Shown: piece after piece, positions 1 through 7,492 of the stretch
How positions within the stretch are numbered: position 1 is the first letter of the stretch
Layout: each line of letters opens with the position of its first letter
Virus record (IMG/VR): IMGVR_UViG_3300017788_000062
Coordinates: 1 to 41,638 of that record
DNA length: 41,638 bases
Direction: 5' to 3' (one strand)
DNA from: a virus
The notes under the pieces: generated by a model
Databases searched by the model: none
The model's input: the letters and a program-made list of their open reading frames with translations, nothing else
Told to the model about the DNA's origin: nothing
Made by a program: the position numbers and the translations under genes

Positions 1-450
1 ATGAATCACTTCATTTTTTTTAAGAGGTCTATAAAACTGTTCAGCAACAATTTTATGTTCTGATTGCCATCCTTTTGAAAAATTATACAAACGTCGATAT
101 CTGTTAAATCCGTGTTTATTATACCCGTATTCTTTTTGATAAAAAGGCATAACAGAATCGCCTACACGCAATTCAAATGTTCGTTTATAGGTACCGTCAC
201 GCATCATAAACGGATGTTTAAGACTTGCTATTACAAATTGTCCGTTATCAAATGTGACTTTATATCCTTGACGTTTTCCTTTCTTTTTTCTAGGATGATA
301 TGCTTTTCCTAGTTTGATAGAATCGGTTTCATGATCATATGAAAATACATAAAAGCGTTCTTGGGGTTTATCTTTATATTTTTCAGTAAGTTCTGCTATG
401 GTTGGTCGGCTACCATCTGGTAGTGGTATGATCGTGTCCGGGCCGACGCA
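1..450 (-). other. Intein in the portal gene, 5' part only
   Basis: The intein begins at Cys88 (codon 450-448), directly after the extein residues LFRDYD. The N-terminal splicing blocks are complete: a Cys nucleophile with PDTIIPLPDG, and a block B with HPFMMRDG and VGDSVMP. The sequence near the edge (KKNEVIH) suggests an HNH nuclease insert rather than LAGLIDADG. The C-terminal splice junction is not visible. Confidence 0.75.
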
Positions 451-711
451 ATCATAATCTCTAAACAATTCGATACGAGCAGCTTGATAACTTAAAGTGA
501 AATCTCGGCTGTATTGATTGTATGCACTGGTACGAATACGATTGAATCGATCTCTAAGTGTATTACGATCTGTTGCGTATGCTACTTCGTCAGTATCTAC
601 AACTTTTAACTTTTTACCACCAACGTTACGTACAATAACATCGGTAGAAAAAAGTCTTTTTAGTCTTGCAAATAGTGATCTACTCTTTAAATCCGTTGGT
701 TGATCCTGCAT
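1..711 (-). CDS. Portal protein (T4 gp20-like), 5' part, interrupted by an intein; truncated by window edge
   Basis: This reading frame is open from an ATG at 711 to the left window edge (237 codons, no stop). Residues 1-87 look like the N terminus of a T4-type portal protein, the dodecameric ring at the capsid vertex through which DNA is packaged. A basic start (KSRSLFARLKRLFST) is followed by a conserved-looking stretch ending in ELFRDYD. From Cys88 the sequence changes to an intein: CVGPDTIIPLPDG (block A), then SLKHPFMMRDG and ELRVGDSVMP (block B). The last visible residues, LKKNEVIH, look like the lead-in to an HNH-type endonuclease. The C-terminal extein and the intein end lie outside the window. 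The gene follows the large terminase by about 40 bases, a usual packaging-gene arrangement. The portal call rests on the short N-terminal match and the context, while the intein blocks are clear. Confidence 0.75.
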   Translation of the reverse strand, partial: MQDQPTDLKSRSLFARLKRLFSTDVIVRNVGGKKLKVVDTDEVAYATDRNTLRDRFNRIRTSAYNQYSRDFTLSYQAARIELFRDYDCVGPDTIIPLPDGSRPTIAELTEKYKDKPQERFYVFSYDHETDSIKLGKAYHPRKKKGKRQGYKVTFDNGQFVIASLKHPFMMRDGTYKRTFELRVGDSVMPFYQKEYGYNKHGFNRYRRLYNFSKGWQSEHKIVAEQFYRPLKKNEVIH

Positions 712-752
712 AAAATTATATCATTTAATTGTGAATAAATAGTGAAATATCA

Positions 753-3737
753 TTATAATAACCAAGTAATGCTTTCTTTTTGATGATCTTTCATACCAGT
801 TGTCATTTCCCAAGATTGTCTACCCAAAGCATTTTTAGTTGTATAAATAGGACCGCCCTCTGTCTGTGTTTTATTAATACTGCCAATCATATTTCTGCTC
901 ATATCTACTGCTTGTTGACGTAGTTTCAATGCGGTATCACGTACCCATAATCCTATCGCAAATGACATAACCAAGTCGTCATTATAATTCTTCATGGCCT
1001 CGGCTTTACCATGATTCCAAATAAACGTATACATTTCATCAATTGTACGTGTTGATTGTATATTGATCGACTTTTCACGCATATAACTTTCCAAACGTGA
1101 AATAATCAATTGACGAGTTACTGATGTAGTAGTAAATCCCGGTGTCATTTTCTTTTCAGTAGCATGTATACGATTGGTCATTTGATGTTCCACATCCACA
1201 TACTTCAAATCTGCACTACTGTAAAATAAATTTGGATATTTTCGATCCAAAACCTGTTGAATTGTGCCCCAACCAATGTTCAAGTTTTCAATAACCAACA
1301 ATGCGTTATTATATTCAGTCGCTATATTGACCAACATATTTCCATAATCTTTGGTTCCTATTTGACCTTTATATTCAGCAACTTGTGTAAATGTTTCTAC
1401 ATCAATGATGTGAAATGCACTAAAGTCAGCACCATCACCACGTGCAACGTCCGCAGAAACCAAATAAGAACGTGTATAATCAGGATATTCCCACAACCAA
1501 AGTGATTTTTCCATTCCACGTGTTTCTATTGGATCACGTACCATTGTTTGTTTATAAAAATCCAAAATTGGTACATCAATTACTGTATTACCAGATGTAG
1601 CAAAGTCACAGTCACATTCTTGAGCTGCCATCTTGGGTCCAAGCAACTTAGTCTGTTCATCTCTCCATGTTTGGTCACGTTCTGGATGAAGATGCCATGG
1701 CAATCTTATGGTATGAAACTTGTTCTTTTTAGATGTAGCATCTACCCATGTTCTATGAAAGAAGTTACCCACGCCGTTTGGCGTTTGATGGCCAATGAAG
1801 CCATTATATATAACAGAATGGCACCAATGATCATTTTCAATATCTGGTAATGAAAAGTCAAAAACTTCTTTTTTATTGTATGATATTTTGCTAATTTTGA
1901 CCCAAGCTATATTGTTTGATATGATGTGGTCATAATTCTCAATCACATCGTTCGTTAGTTTATTTTTATAATTATCATACAATAATTGCACAATGCTTCT
2001 GGAAATATGATTCGTTTTGTATTGGGTTTTTTTATTAACTATTCCATTTAAATATAATCCATAATTTTTCTTAAAATATGATGTATTTTCACCGGATTTT
2101 TCATATAAATCTTTTACAATATCAATTGATCCCGGAATAACATCATGTGAGCAATTTCTATTTAAATTTTGATTTAATAGCAATTTCTTTTTTTCATTTT
2201 TACGATTTATGCAAAACCCAATAATATTGAAATATTTTAATGCATTTTTACCATAAATTTCCAAAACATGACTATCATGGTTGTGTTTTATTTTTGTAGA
2301 TTTATATGAATTCATTTGATCCTTTGAATAATCAAATGTTGAACATAGTATTCCAAAATTATTTAATAATAAACGTACTTGATTTATTAGATTTTTGGAG
2401 GTAGATATTAATGAGATGTTTCCTTTTGATGCACTACCATCACCATCAAAAATCCCCTTTAATATATAAATTATATTTTCCCTACTTAATTCCAATAATC
2501 GGTGGGGTATTATCTTACCATGTGCCTTTACTGATAAATCAAATCCTAGATATTCAAACAACTCTATTAGGAGTTTGGATGATATCGTATAATGCATATT
2601 GTCATTAGTATAATAATTTAAACCTAATGCATCAAATACCCATGTTATGTCAGCATCTCCACATGTTATTGTAATACTACCACCAACCAATTCTCCGTTG
2701 CTATTTAATGATTTACCAGCACATCCTTCTGATATGTATAATCCAAATAAATAAGCCAATTCTTTTGTTATTTTTTCTACTTTAAATTTTGTTTTTATTT
2801 TATTGGATATTATTGGATTAAAATCAATATAATCATTATTATCCCACAAATTCATACCATATTGAATGGATACATAGTCATCAGTAGTTAGTTCTTCCAA
2901 TTTATACCAACCATATTTATTAATATCGGACTTATATGCCCACAGTTTATGTATTTTACTACCCTCAATATTACCAAATTTGGTCTTTATCTCAATAGTA
3001 TCCGTTATCCCGCTATTTTTAAATAAAGCACCGGTTCTTGTGGTACCAACTCCTAATACGGAATATTGAGGAACTTCATAATCACCCACCAATCTATTGT
3101 TTGGAATAAAATCTTTAACTTGTTTCAATCCTTTTGGTGTAAATACGTATGTATCATCAGTGACGCATGATAATACAATTGCTTTACCACCAGTTGACAA
3201 TGTAGACTGAGAAGATGTCCAAATTTCATCAATATTATCAATAAATGCAGCTTCGTCTATGATTAACATTGATAGAGCAGCAGAACGACCAGCGGTACCA
3301 GATGATGATATCGCTTTAATTTGTGATCCGTTTTTAAGACGTAACGACAAACGATTATCTTCCACACATGGAACTTTTAACCAACTAGGCAAATTGTCAT
3401 TGGCAAAACGAACACGTGTAACAATTTCTTTGGATGTTTCTTGTGTAATACTAATACACAAAATGTTTTTATCACTATGAAATATCATTAACCACAAACT
3501 GTATGCACTACTCAATGTGGTAATACCCAATTGACGACTTTTCAATATGATATTATAGTCGTTTTCAATTATTTCCTGCAGAGACTGATCTTGAAATGGA
3601 TACAATTCAAATGGAATTGTTCCACGTTTAGGGTGTTGAATTTTGACGTATTTCTTCATGAAATACATCGGGTTTTCAAGACACTTCTTATATTCTGATC
3701 GAATTATGTCTCTTAATGTTTTTGGATCATTCGACAT
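753..3737 (-). CDS. Terminase large subunit (T4 gp17-like) containing a LAGLIDADG intein
   Basis: This is the packaging motor ATPase and headful nuclease, 994 residues before splicing and about 533 after removal of residues 191-651. The ATPase part shows a P-loop KSRQLGITTLS (66-76). Its usual GKT lysine is Ile, and a Lys sits at the front instead, as in many phage terminases. The Walker B motif is MLIIDEAAF (157-165). The coupling motif reads IVLS before the intein and TPNGVGNFF after it, so the insertion falls exactly in the S/TTPNG motif. The nuclease part has the RNase H-like acids SADVARGDG (Asp763), LLVIENLN (Glu817) and NDDLVMSF (Asp920/921). The start overlaps the preceding gene by 11 bases. 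Activity requires splicing, because the intein splits the ATPase domain. Confidence 0.95.
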   Translation of the reverse strand: MSNDPKTLRDIIRSEYKKCLENPMYFMKKYVKIQHPKRGTIPFELYPFQDQSLQEIIENDYNIILKSRQLGITTLSSAYSLWLMIFHSDKNILCISITQETSKEIVTRVRFANDNLPSWLKVPCVEDNRLSLRLKNGSQIKAISSSGTAGRSAALSMLIIDEAAFIDNIDEIWTSSQSTLSTGGKAIVLSCVTDDTYVFTPKGLKQVKDFIPNNRLVGDYEVPQYSVLGVGTTRTGALFKNSGITDTIEIKTKFGNIEGSKIHKLWAYKSDINKYGWYKLEELTTDDYVSIQYGMNLWDNNDYIDFNPIISNKIKTKFKVEKITKELAYLFGLYISEGCAGKSLNSNGELVGGSITITCGDADITWVFDALGLNYYTNDNMHYTISSKLLIELFEYLGFDLSVKAHGKIIPHRLLELSRENIIYILKGIFDGDGSASKGNISLISTSKNLINQVRLLLNNFGILCSTFDYSKDQMNSYKSTKIKHNHDSHVLEIYGKNALKYFNIIGFCINRKNEKKKLLLNQNLNRNCSHDVIPGSIDIVKDLYEKSGENTSYFKKNYGLYLNGIVNKKTQYKTNHISRSIVQLLYDNYKNKLTNDVIENYDHIISNNIAWVKISKISYNKKEVFDFSLPDIENDHWCHSVIYNGFIGHQTPNGVGNFFHRTWVDATSKKNKFHTIRLPWHLHPERDQTWRDEQTKLLGPKMAAQECDCDFATSGNTVIDVPILDFYKQTMVRDPIETRGMEKSLWLWEYPDYTRSYLVSADVARGDGADFSAFHIIDVETFTQVAEYKGQIGTKDYGNMLVNIATEYNNALLVIENLNIGWGTIQQVLDRKYPNLFYSSADLKYVDVEHQMTNRIHATEKKMTPGFTTTSVTRQLIISRLESYMREKSINIQSTRTIDEMYTFIWNHGKAEAMKNYNDDLVMSFAIGLWVRDTALKLRQQAVDMSRNMIGSINKTQTEGGPIYTTKNALGRQSWEMTTGMKDHQKESITWLL
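1785..3167 (-). other. LAGLIDADG homing-endonuclease intein in terminase large subunit
   Basis: The 461-residue intein runs from Cys191 to Gln651 of the precursor. Block A is CVTDDTYVFTPKG. The endonuclease motifs are LAYLFGLYISEG (328-339) and IIYILKGIFDGDGS (422-435), each with the expected acidic residue. The C-terminal block is VFDFSLP followed by WCHSVIYNGFIGHQ. The terminal pair is His-Gln instead of His-Asn, a known functional variant, and the +1 extein residue is Thr. Removing it restores an uninterrupted terminase sequence across IVLS and TPNG. The DNA of this segment looks more AT-rich than the flanking extein. Confidence 0.93.
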
Positions 3738-4335
3738 GATTTAACTTCTCCAACTTTTTTTCAATCTTGATAATTTGTTTATCAATATTTTTTAAATCGT
3801 TTTTTAGATCTTTCAAAATAGTATTTCGTTTTGCAATAGACCATTCATCAAGTGTACCATCACTGTTTGGAAACGATATTTTTTCATGTGATGATACAAA
3901 GTCACAACTTTCCTGTACTTTGGCTTTAAATTCTTTGGCTTGACTCAACTGATTTTGCAAAACCTTTGTTTGTTCATAATCGCGATATTTGCCCAAACGA
4001 CGTAGTTCACTTTCGTATTTTGCAAGACATTCTTGACATCTACCGGTTTTGTTGAATAGTATTTGATCGTATCTATTTCCCCATCGTATATCCATTTTGC
4101 AATCGTTACATAAACTACGAACAGCATCAATAGTGTTGCAACTTACATTATTGATTGCACGTTTGGTTCCATTTTTTTTGATCCACTTTTTGTTGTTGGA
4201 ATCTGTCCAAATTTCACCTTCTTTTCTTGAAGCAAAATCTGAATCGGATGTATAACCAACTTGAACAAACGGACGTTCGCCGTTGAGATAATCTCTTACT
4301 ATTGCCAAATTACTTTTTCCTACTGCTTTTTTCAT
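3727..4335 (-). CDS. Protein with paired CxxC motifs and C-terminal coiled coil; candidate small terminase or packaging cofactor
   Basis: A 202-residue protein that ends 11 bases inside the start of the large terminase gene, so the two are translationally coupled. It has two CxxC pairs (CNDC near residue 77 and CQEC near residue 100), which could form a small zinc site. From about residue 110 it is a charged helical region ending in a heptad-like KNIDKQIIKIEKKLEKL. Small terminase subunits of T4-like phages (gp16) are short coiled-coil proteins encoded just upstream of the large subunit. The position and the C-terminal helix fit that role, but the CxxC pairs are not typical. No direct family match is recognised, so the function is inferred from context only. 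Confidence 0.45.
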   Translation of the reverse strand: MKKAVGKSNLAIVRDYLNGERPFVQVGYTSDSDFASRKEGEIWTDSNNKKWIKKNGTKRAINNVSCNTIDAVRSLCNDCKMDIRWGNRYDQILFNKTGRCQECLAKYESELRRLGKYRDYEQTKVLQNQLSQAKEFKAKVQESCDFVSSHEKISFPNSDGTLDEWSIAKRNTILKDLKNDLKNIDKQIIKIEKKLEKLNHVE

Positions 4336-4352
4336 AACTTATTTTTTTGTTT

Positions 4353-5111
4353 TCATTTGTCTAAAAAAGTATTATCAAATGTTTTGATAGCTTTATTATA
4401 CGACGATTTTGTTTCGTCAAATTTGTCATCGGTATATTGCCAATTCCAAAACAATTCGGATGGTGTTTTAAATCCATAAAACGATAAAACGTCTTTTTGA
4501 ACACTTACCACATTTCTACCATTCCAGTTTTGACCAATAGCAATAACACCCGCGTCAATATTCTTAACAATATTAGCTTCACCGAGTGTAGAATGACGAT
4601 TTTCAATCCACGTCAAACGTTCTATTAGTTTCTGATAAATACTGTTGGTTTGTCCCCAACGAATAGATGTAAAAAATAAAACTGTATCACTCTCAAATAA
4701 TGGCTTGGTGATCTTCCAAAGTTCATCTGATTTGTTGTTGATACTTGCCCAACAACGATGATGTCCACTTGGATTTTTATCTTTATCCTTTAACAACGAA
4801 CCCTTTTCTCCACAGTGATTTCCCCATTTAGATGATACGTTTCCTTCACATACAAAAATGTTTAGTTTACTCACATCAATAAACTCACACTTATCACTAC
4901 CTAATCTTTCACAAACTAACTTGGCTAATTTAGTTGATTTTGCTTCGTCGTCTTTATGACCCTCCCATCGATTTGATGTACCAATCAACAATACCTTCTT
5001 TCGTGTTTGAAGATACTTGATAGTCTTTTCAAGACGCAACTCGTTCTTTTCCATGTCTTGTTGACTAGAACTTGAAGCAGCTTCTACCAAAAAATCAGAG
5101 AGTTTTACCAT
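4353..5111 (-). CDS. Flavodoxin-fold NADPH-dependent FMN reductase-like protein
   Basis: A 252-residue protein whose centre fits the flavodoxin-like FMN reductase fold. A beta strand and phosphate-binding loop KVLLIGTSNRWEG lies around residues 39-51. It is followed by a helix with STKLAKLVCERLG, then IDVSKLNIFVCEGN with a Cys, later HHRCWASIN with another Cys, and an aromatic FMN-loop candidate FFTSIRWGQTNSIYQKLIERL (about 150-170). Related iron-sulfur flavoproteins and WrbA-like enzymes bind FMN and reduce quinones or metals. The N-terminal 30 residues are polar (SSSSQQDMEKNE). The gene lies between a virion structural gene and the terminase genes, an odd place for a redox enzyme. A TATTTATA motif lies 8 bases before the ATG. 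Fold assignment is moderately sure and the substrate is unknown. Confidence 0.6.
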   Translation of the reverse strand: MVKLSDFLVEAASSSSQQDMEKNELRLEKTIKYLQTRKKVLLIGTSNRWEGHKDDEAKSTKLAKLVCERLGSDKCEFIDVSKLNIFVCEGNVSSKWGNHCGEKGSLLKDKDKNPSGHHRCWASINNKSDELWKITKPLFESDTVLFFTSIRWGQTNSIYQKLIERLTWIENRHSTLGEANIVKNIDAGVIAIGQNWNGRNVVSVQKDVLSFYGFKTPSELFWNWQYTDDKFDETKSSYNKAIKTFDNTFLDK

Positions 5112-5118
5112 ATCGTCT

Positions 5119-5126
5119 TATAAATA
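5119..5126 (-). promoter_or_regulatory. TATTTATA motif before the flavodoxin-like gene
   Basis: The minus strand reads TTATATTTATAAGACGAT then ATG at 5111. The motif ends 7 bases before the start codon. Confidence 0.35.
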
Positions 5127-5152
5127 TAATACAGTGAGTCGTTTTTGTATTA

Positions 5153-7462
5153 TTAATTGTAAAACGGTACCTTCTTACCATTGATCAATAACCATCCGTC
5201 AGGCGCTTTTAATGGACAAACTACATCTACAGTTCCGGGGGTTGCTGCAAGAGATGTACTGGTTACTGTTGCACTGACAGTCTCCGGTGCAGTAGTTGTT
5301 GGAACGGTGGCAGATGTAGTAGCTTCCAAATCAGTAAACTTTCCTTTTTTATGAACTGTTTGACCAATATCAACATTATTCATTGTACCCAATGTAGTTG
5401 GGTCAATTTCTAATGTAGTACTTGGTTTAATATAAACAGCGCCACCAACACTACTCGCGATTTGTGGACTAATACTTACCGTACCTTTTTTGATATGAAA
5501 TGTTGCATCATTTGCATTATGTGCGCCACTACCACTAACATCAAAATCAAAACGAGCAGCATTCATCATATACAGACCTTGTTTTGGATTGATTTGTTCG
5601 GTGGTAACAATCAAGTTGAATACTTTTAATCCATTTGTGGTATCTGATGAAATAACGCCAGGAATAACTTTATTCAACGATGAACCAAGTAGATCAAAAG
5701 ACGTGATCGTTCTTAGATCCGAATACACCAAACTAGAGTTAACGTCAAACAATTCTGATTTGATTTCAAATTGTTCACCTGCAACATTTATAGGAAATGG
5801 TATACGAGTCGTAAATATTTCAGGTGAGAAAGATGGTTCTGAGTATGTCGATAACTGTAAATCTGACAATGTAGATACACAATTTTTAGTGTATATAACC
5901 ATCGTCCCATTAAACTGTTTATTGAATCTACTGTAAAATATATGTGGTTCTGGATGATACAATGATGATGATCGTTCGTCTAAATAAATTTCCCCAACTT
6001 TTAAACCACGATTACTGTCAAAATCGGGGTCACCACTTACGTCGTTGATCAACGAAGATGTTATGTAAAAACCAACACTTGCGGGTTTAGTTGTATCCGA
6101 TTTTATAATTCTTGACCGAACTGAAAATTTATAGGTAACATCTGAATAAAACCTCATGAAATTACTATCATATGCCATTCCAGTTTCCTCCAACACCGAA
6201 GTTTGATCATATGGAGTATATTCATGTGTGGCACTTCCAAGATTAGTATCATTTTTTACAATGATATATCTTTCATCATTGGTACTATTTGTTATAACCA
6301 TTGCATCCATCAAATATGATGAATCTTTCACAAAACTAATTGTGTTGGAACTACTAAACCAATAGTGGTGTAAATGTGTTGGGTTTGGAAACGATCCCAA
6401 ACTCTTATAATAACTATTCGGTGTAGACTGATCAACTAACAATTGTGAATCGACAAATGGTTCATCTGCAATAATCTCAAAATCACCAGCCGTACTTAAA
6501 CTTCTACGGTACAATTTGTGTCGATAAATGTTGCCTGAAAATGTTTTGATGTTCGTATAAGTTACAAATGCAACTGATTGGTTATATGCAGAACTTGTAA
6601 TGAATCGACCATCATACTTAACGTTGGTAATATTAGCAGACAAAGTACCGTCTACAACATTTGAAATAATCTTCTTGTTTTTATTATCGACGTAATAAAC
6701 AGGGTTCTTTAACTTTACAGTATTTTCACTCAATACATCGGTAATAACGTTCGATGATGTTAAACTGGTTACAATATCACCGTCAAACTTAGTTATATAG
6801 ATATCCACCAATGCGTTTTTCATTGATGACGATGCTATCAACGATCCATCTAAAAAAGTAAGACGGTAATCAATTGGAGTAGAACCAATATCAAACAACC
6901 CATAATCGTCATTCTTCTTGGGGGTTACAGCAAAAGTCGTAATCGGAGTATTGTTAATAACAGTTAAATACCCAGACGAAACATCAGATGTAATAGGTAC
7001 GAAAGTTGAAGTTACAGACAACGTTGGTGCTTTATAAAAAACCGATTTTGATGTATTTTGAACAGAAGGATTTATTTGAATATTACCAATCCAACGTATC
7101 AGTTTGTTTGTCTTTTCCCGTCCAACGATAATAATCTTACCAACACCATATGGCGTATCATTATAAACGTATACCGCAATTCTAACAGCTCCACCTTCTT
7201 TATAAGCGATATTGTTTGTTTTAGCCACTTCAACATACAATGATCGACCTTGACTGTCTAAAACTTCAATTTGAATTGGTGTATTGATTGCAAGTTTATC
7301 AGATCCATTTAACAAAAACGTATTTTTGCCAGCGGTAAACTTGGGTGCATATTCTGATAATATAAAATACTCGGACAAAAACGAACCATCCTCAATATCA
7401 ACTCGTAAAGTGGATAGATTCAGCTTTTGTCCGGTATTTCTTGCATTTGATATTAGCGCCAT
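5153..7462 (-). CDS. Large virion structural protein, probably tail or baseplate associated
   Basis: The chosen start is the ATG at 7462 (MALISNARNTG, 769 residues), because the longer frame begins with a TTG. The sequence is rich in Ser, Thr, Asn and short beta-strand patterns, with no transmembrane segments and few Cys, as in tail-fibre and baseplate proteins. Around residues 690-740 is a Thr/Ala/Pro-rich linker (VPTTTAPETVSATVTSTS), followed by a compact C-terminal segment ending in PDGWLLINGKKVPFYN. That segment resembles the short end domains used to dock or trimerise fibre proteins. It follows the recombination gene after 30 bases and precedes the flavodoxin-like gene. I do not recognise the family. 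A structural role is inferred from size, composition and neighbourhood. Confidence 0.6.
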   Translation of the reverse strand: MALISNARNTGQKLNLSTLRVDIEDGSFLSEYFILSEYAPKFTAGKNTFLLNGSDKLAINTPIQIEVLDSQGRSLYVEVAKTNNIAYKEGGAVRIAVYVYNDTPYGVGKIIIVGREKTNKLIRWIGNIQINPSVQNTSKSVFYKAPTLSVTSTFVPITSDVSSGYLTVINNTPITTFAVTPKKNDDYGLFDIGSTPIDYRLTFLDGSLIASSSMKNALVDIYITKFDGDIVTSLTSSNVITDVLSENTVKLKNPVYYVDNKNKKIISNVVDGTLSANITNVKYDGRFITSSAYNQSVAFVTYTNIKTFSGNIYRHKLYRRSLSTAGDFEIIADEPFVDSQLLVDQSTPNSYYKSLGSFPNPTHLHHYWFSSSNTISFVKDSSYLMDAMVITNSTNDERYIIVKNDTNLGSATHEYTPYDQTSVLEETGMAYDSNFMRFYSDVTYKFSVRSRIIKSDTTKPASVGFYITSSLINDVSGDPDFDSNRGLKVGEIYLDERSSSLYHPEPHIFYSRFNKQFNGTMVIYTKNCVSTLSDLQLSTYSEPSFSPEIFTTRIPFPINVAGEQFEIKSELFDVNSSLVYSDLRTITSFDLLGSSLNKVIPGVISSDTTNGLKVFNLIVTTEQINPKQGLYMMNAARFDFDVSGSGAHNANDATFHIKKGTVSISPQIASSVGGAVYIKPSTTLEIDPTTLGTMNNVDIGQTVHKKGKFTDLEATTSATVPTTTAPETVSATVTSTSLAATPGTVDVVCPLKAPDGWLLINGKKVPFYN

Positions 7463-7492
7463 ATGTATTGTAATTAACAATACATATAGAAA

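Noticed and set aside
112-703. Plus-strand open frames opposite the left end
   Set aside because: They are shadows of the minus-strand portal frame, which is open from 711 to the edge with recognisable portal and intein sequence.
66-3737. Missing P-loop lysine in the large terminase as a sign of inactivation
   Set aside because: A Lys at the front of the loop (KSRQLGITT) is a known phage-terminase variant, and the other catalytic residues are intact.
7463-7480. Longer start of the 769-residue structural protein
   Set aside because: It needs a TTG start. The ATG at 7462 gives MALISNARNTG and needs no rare start codon.
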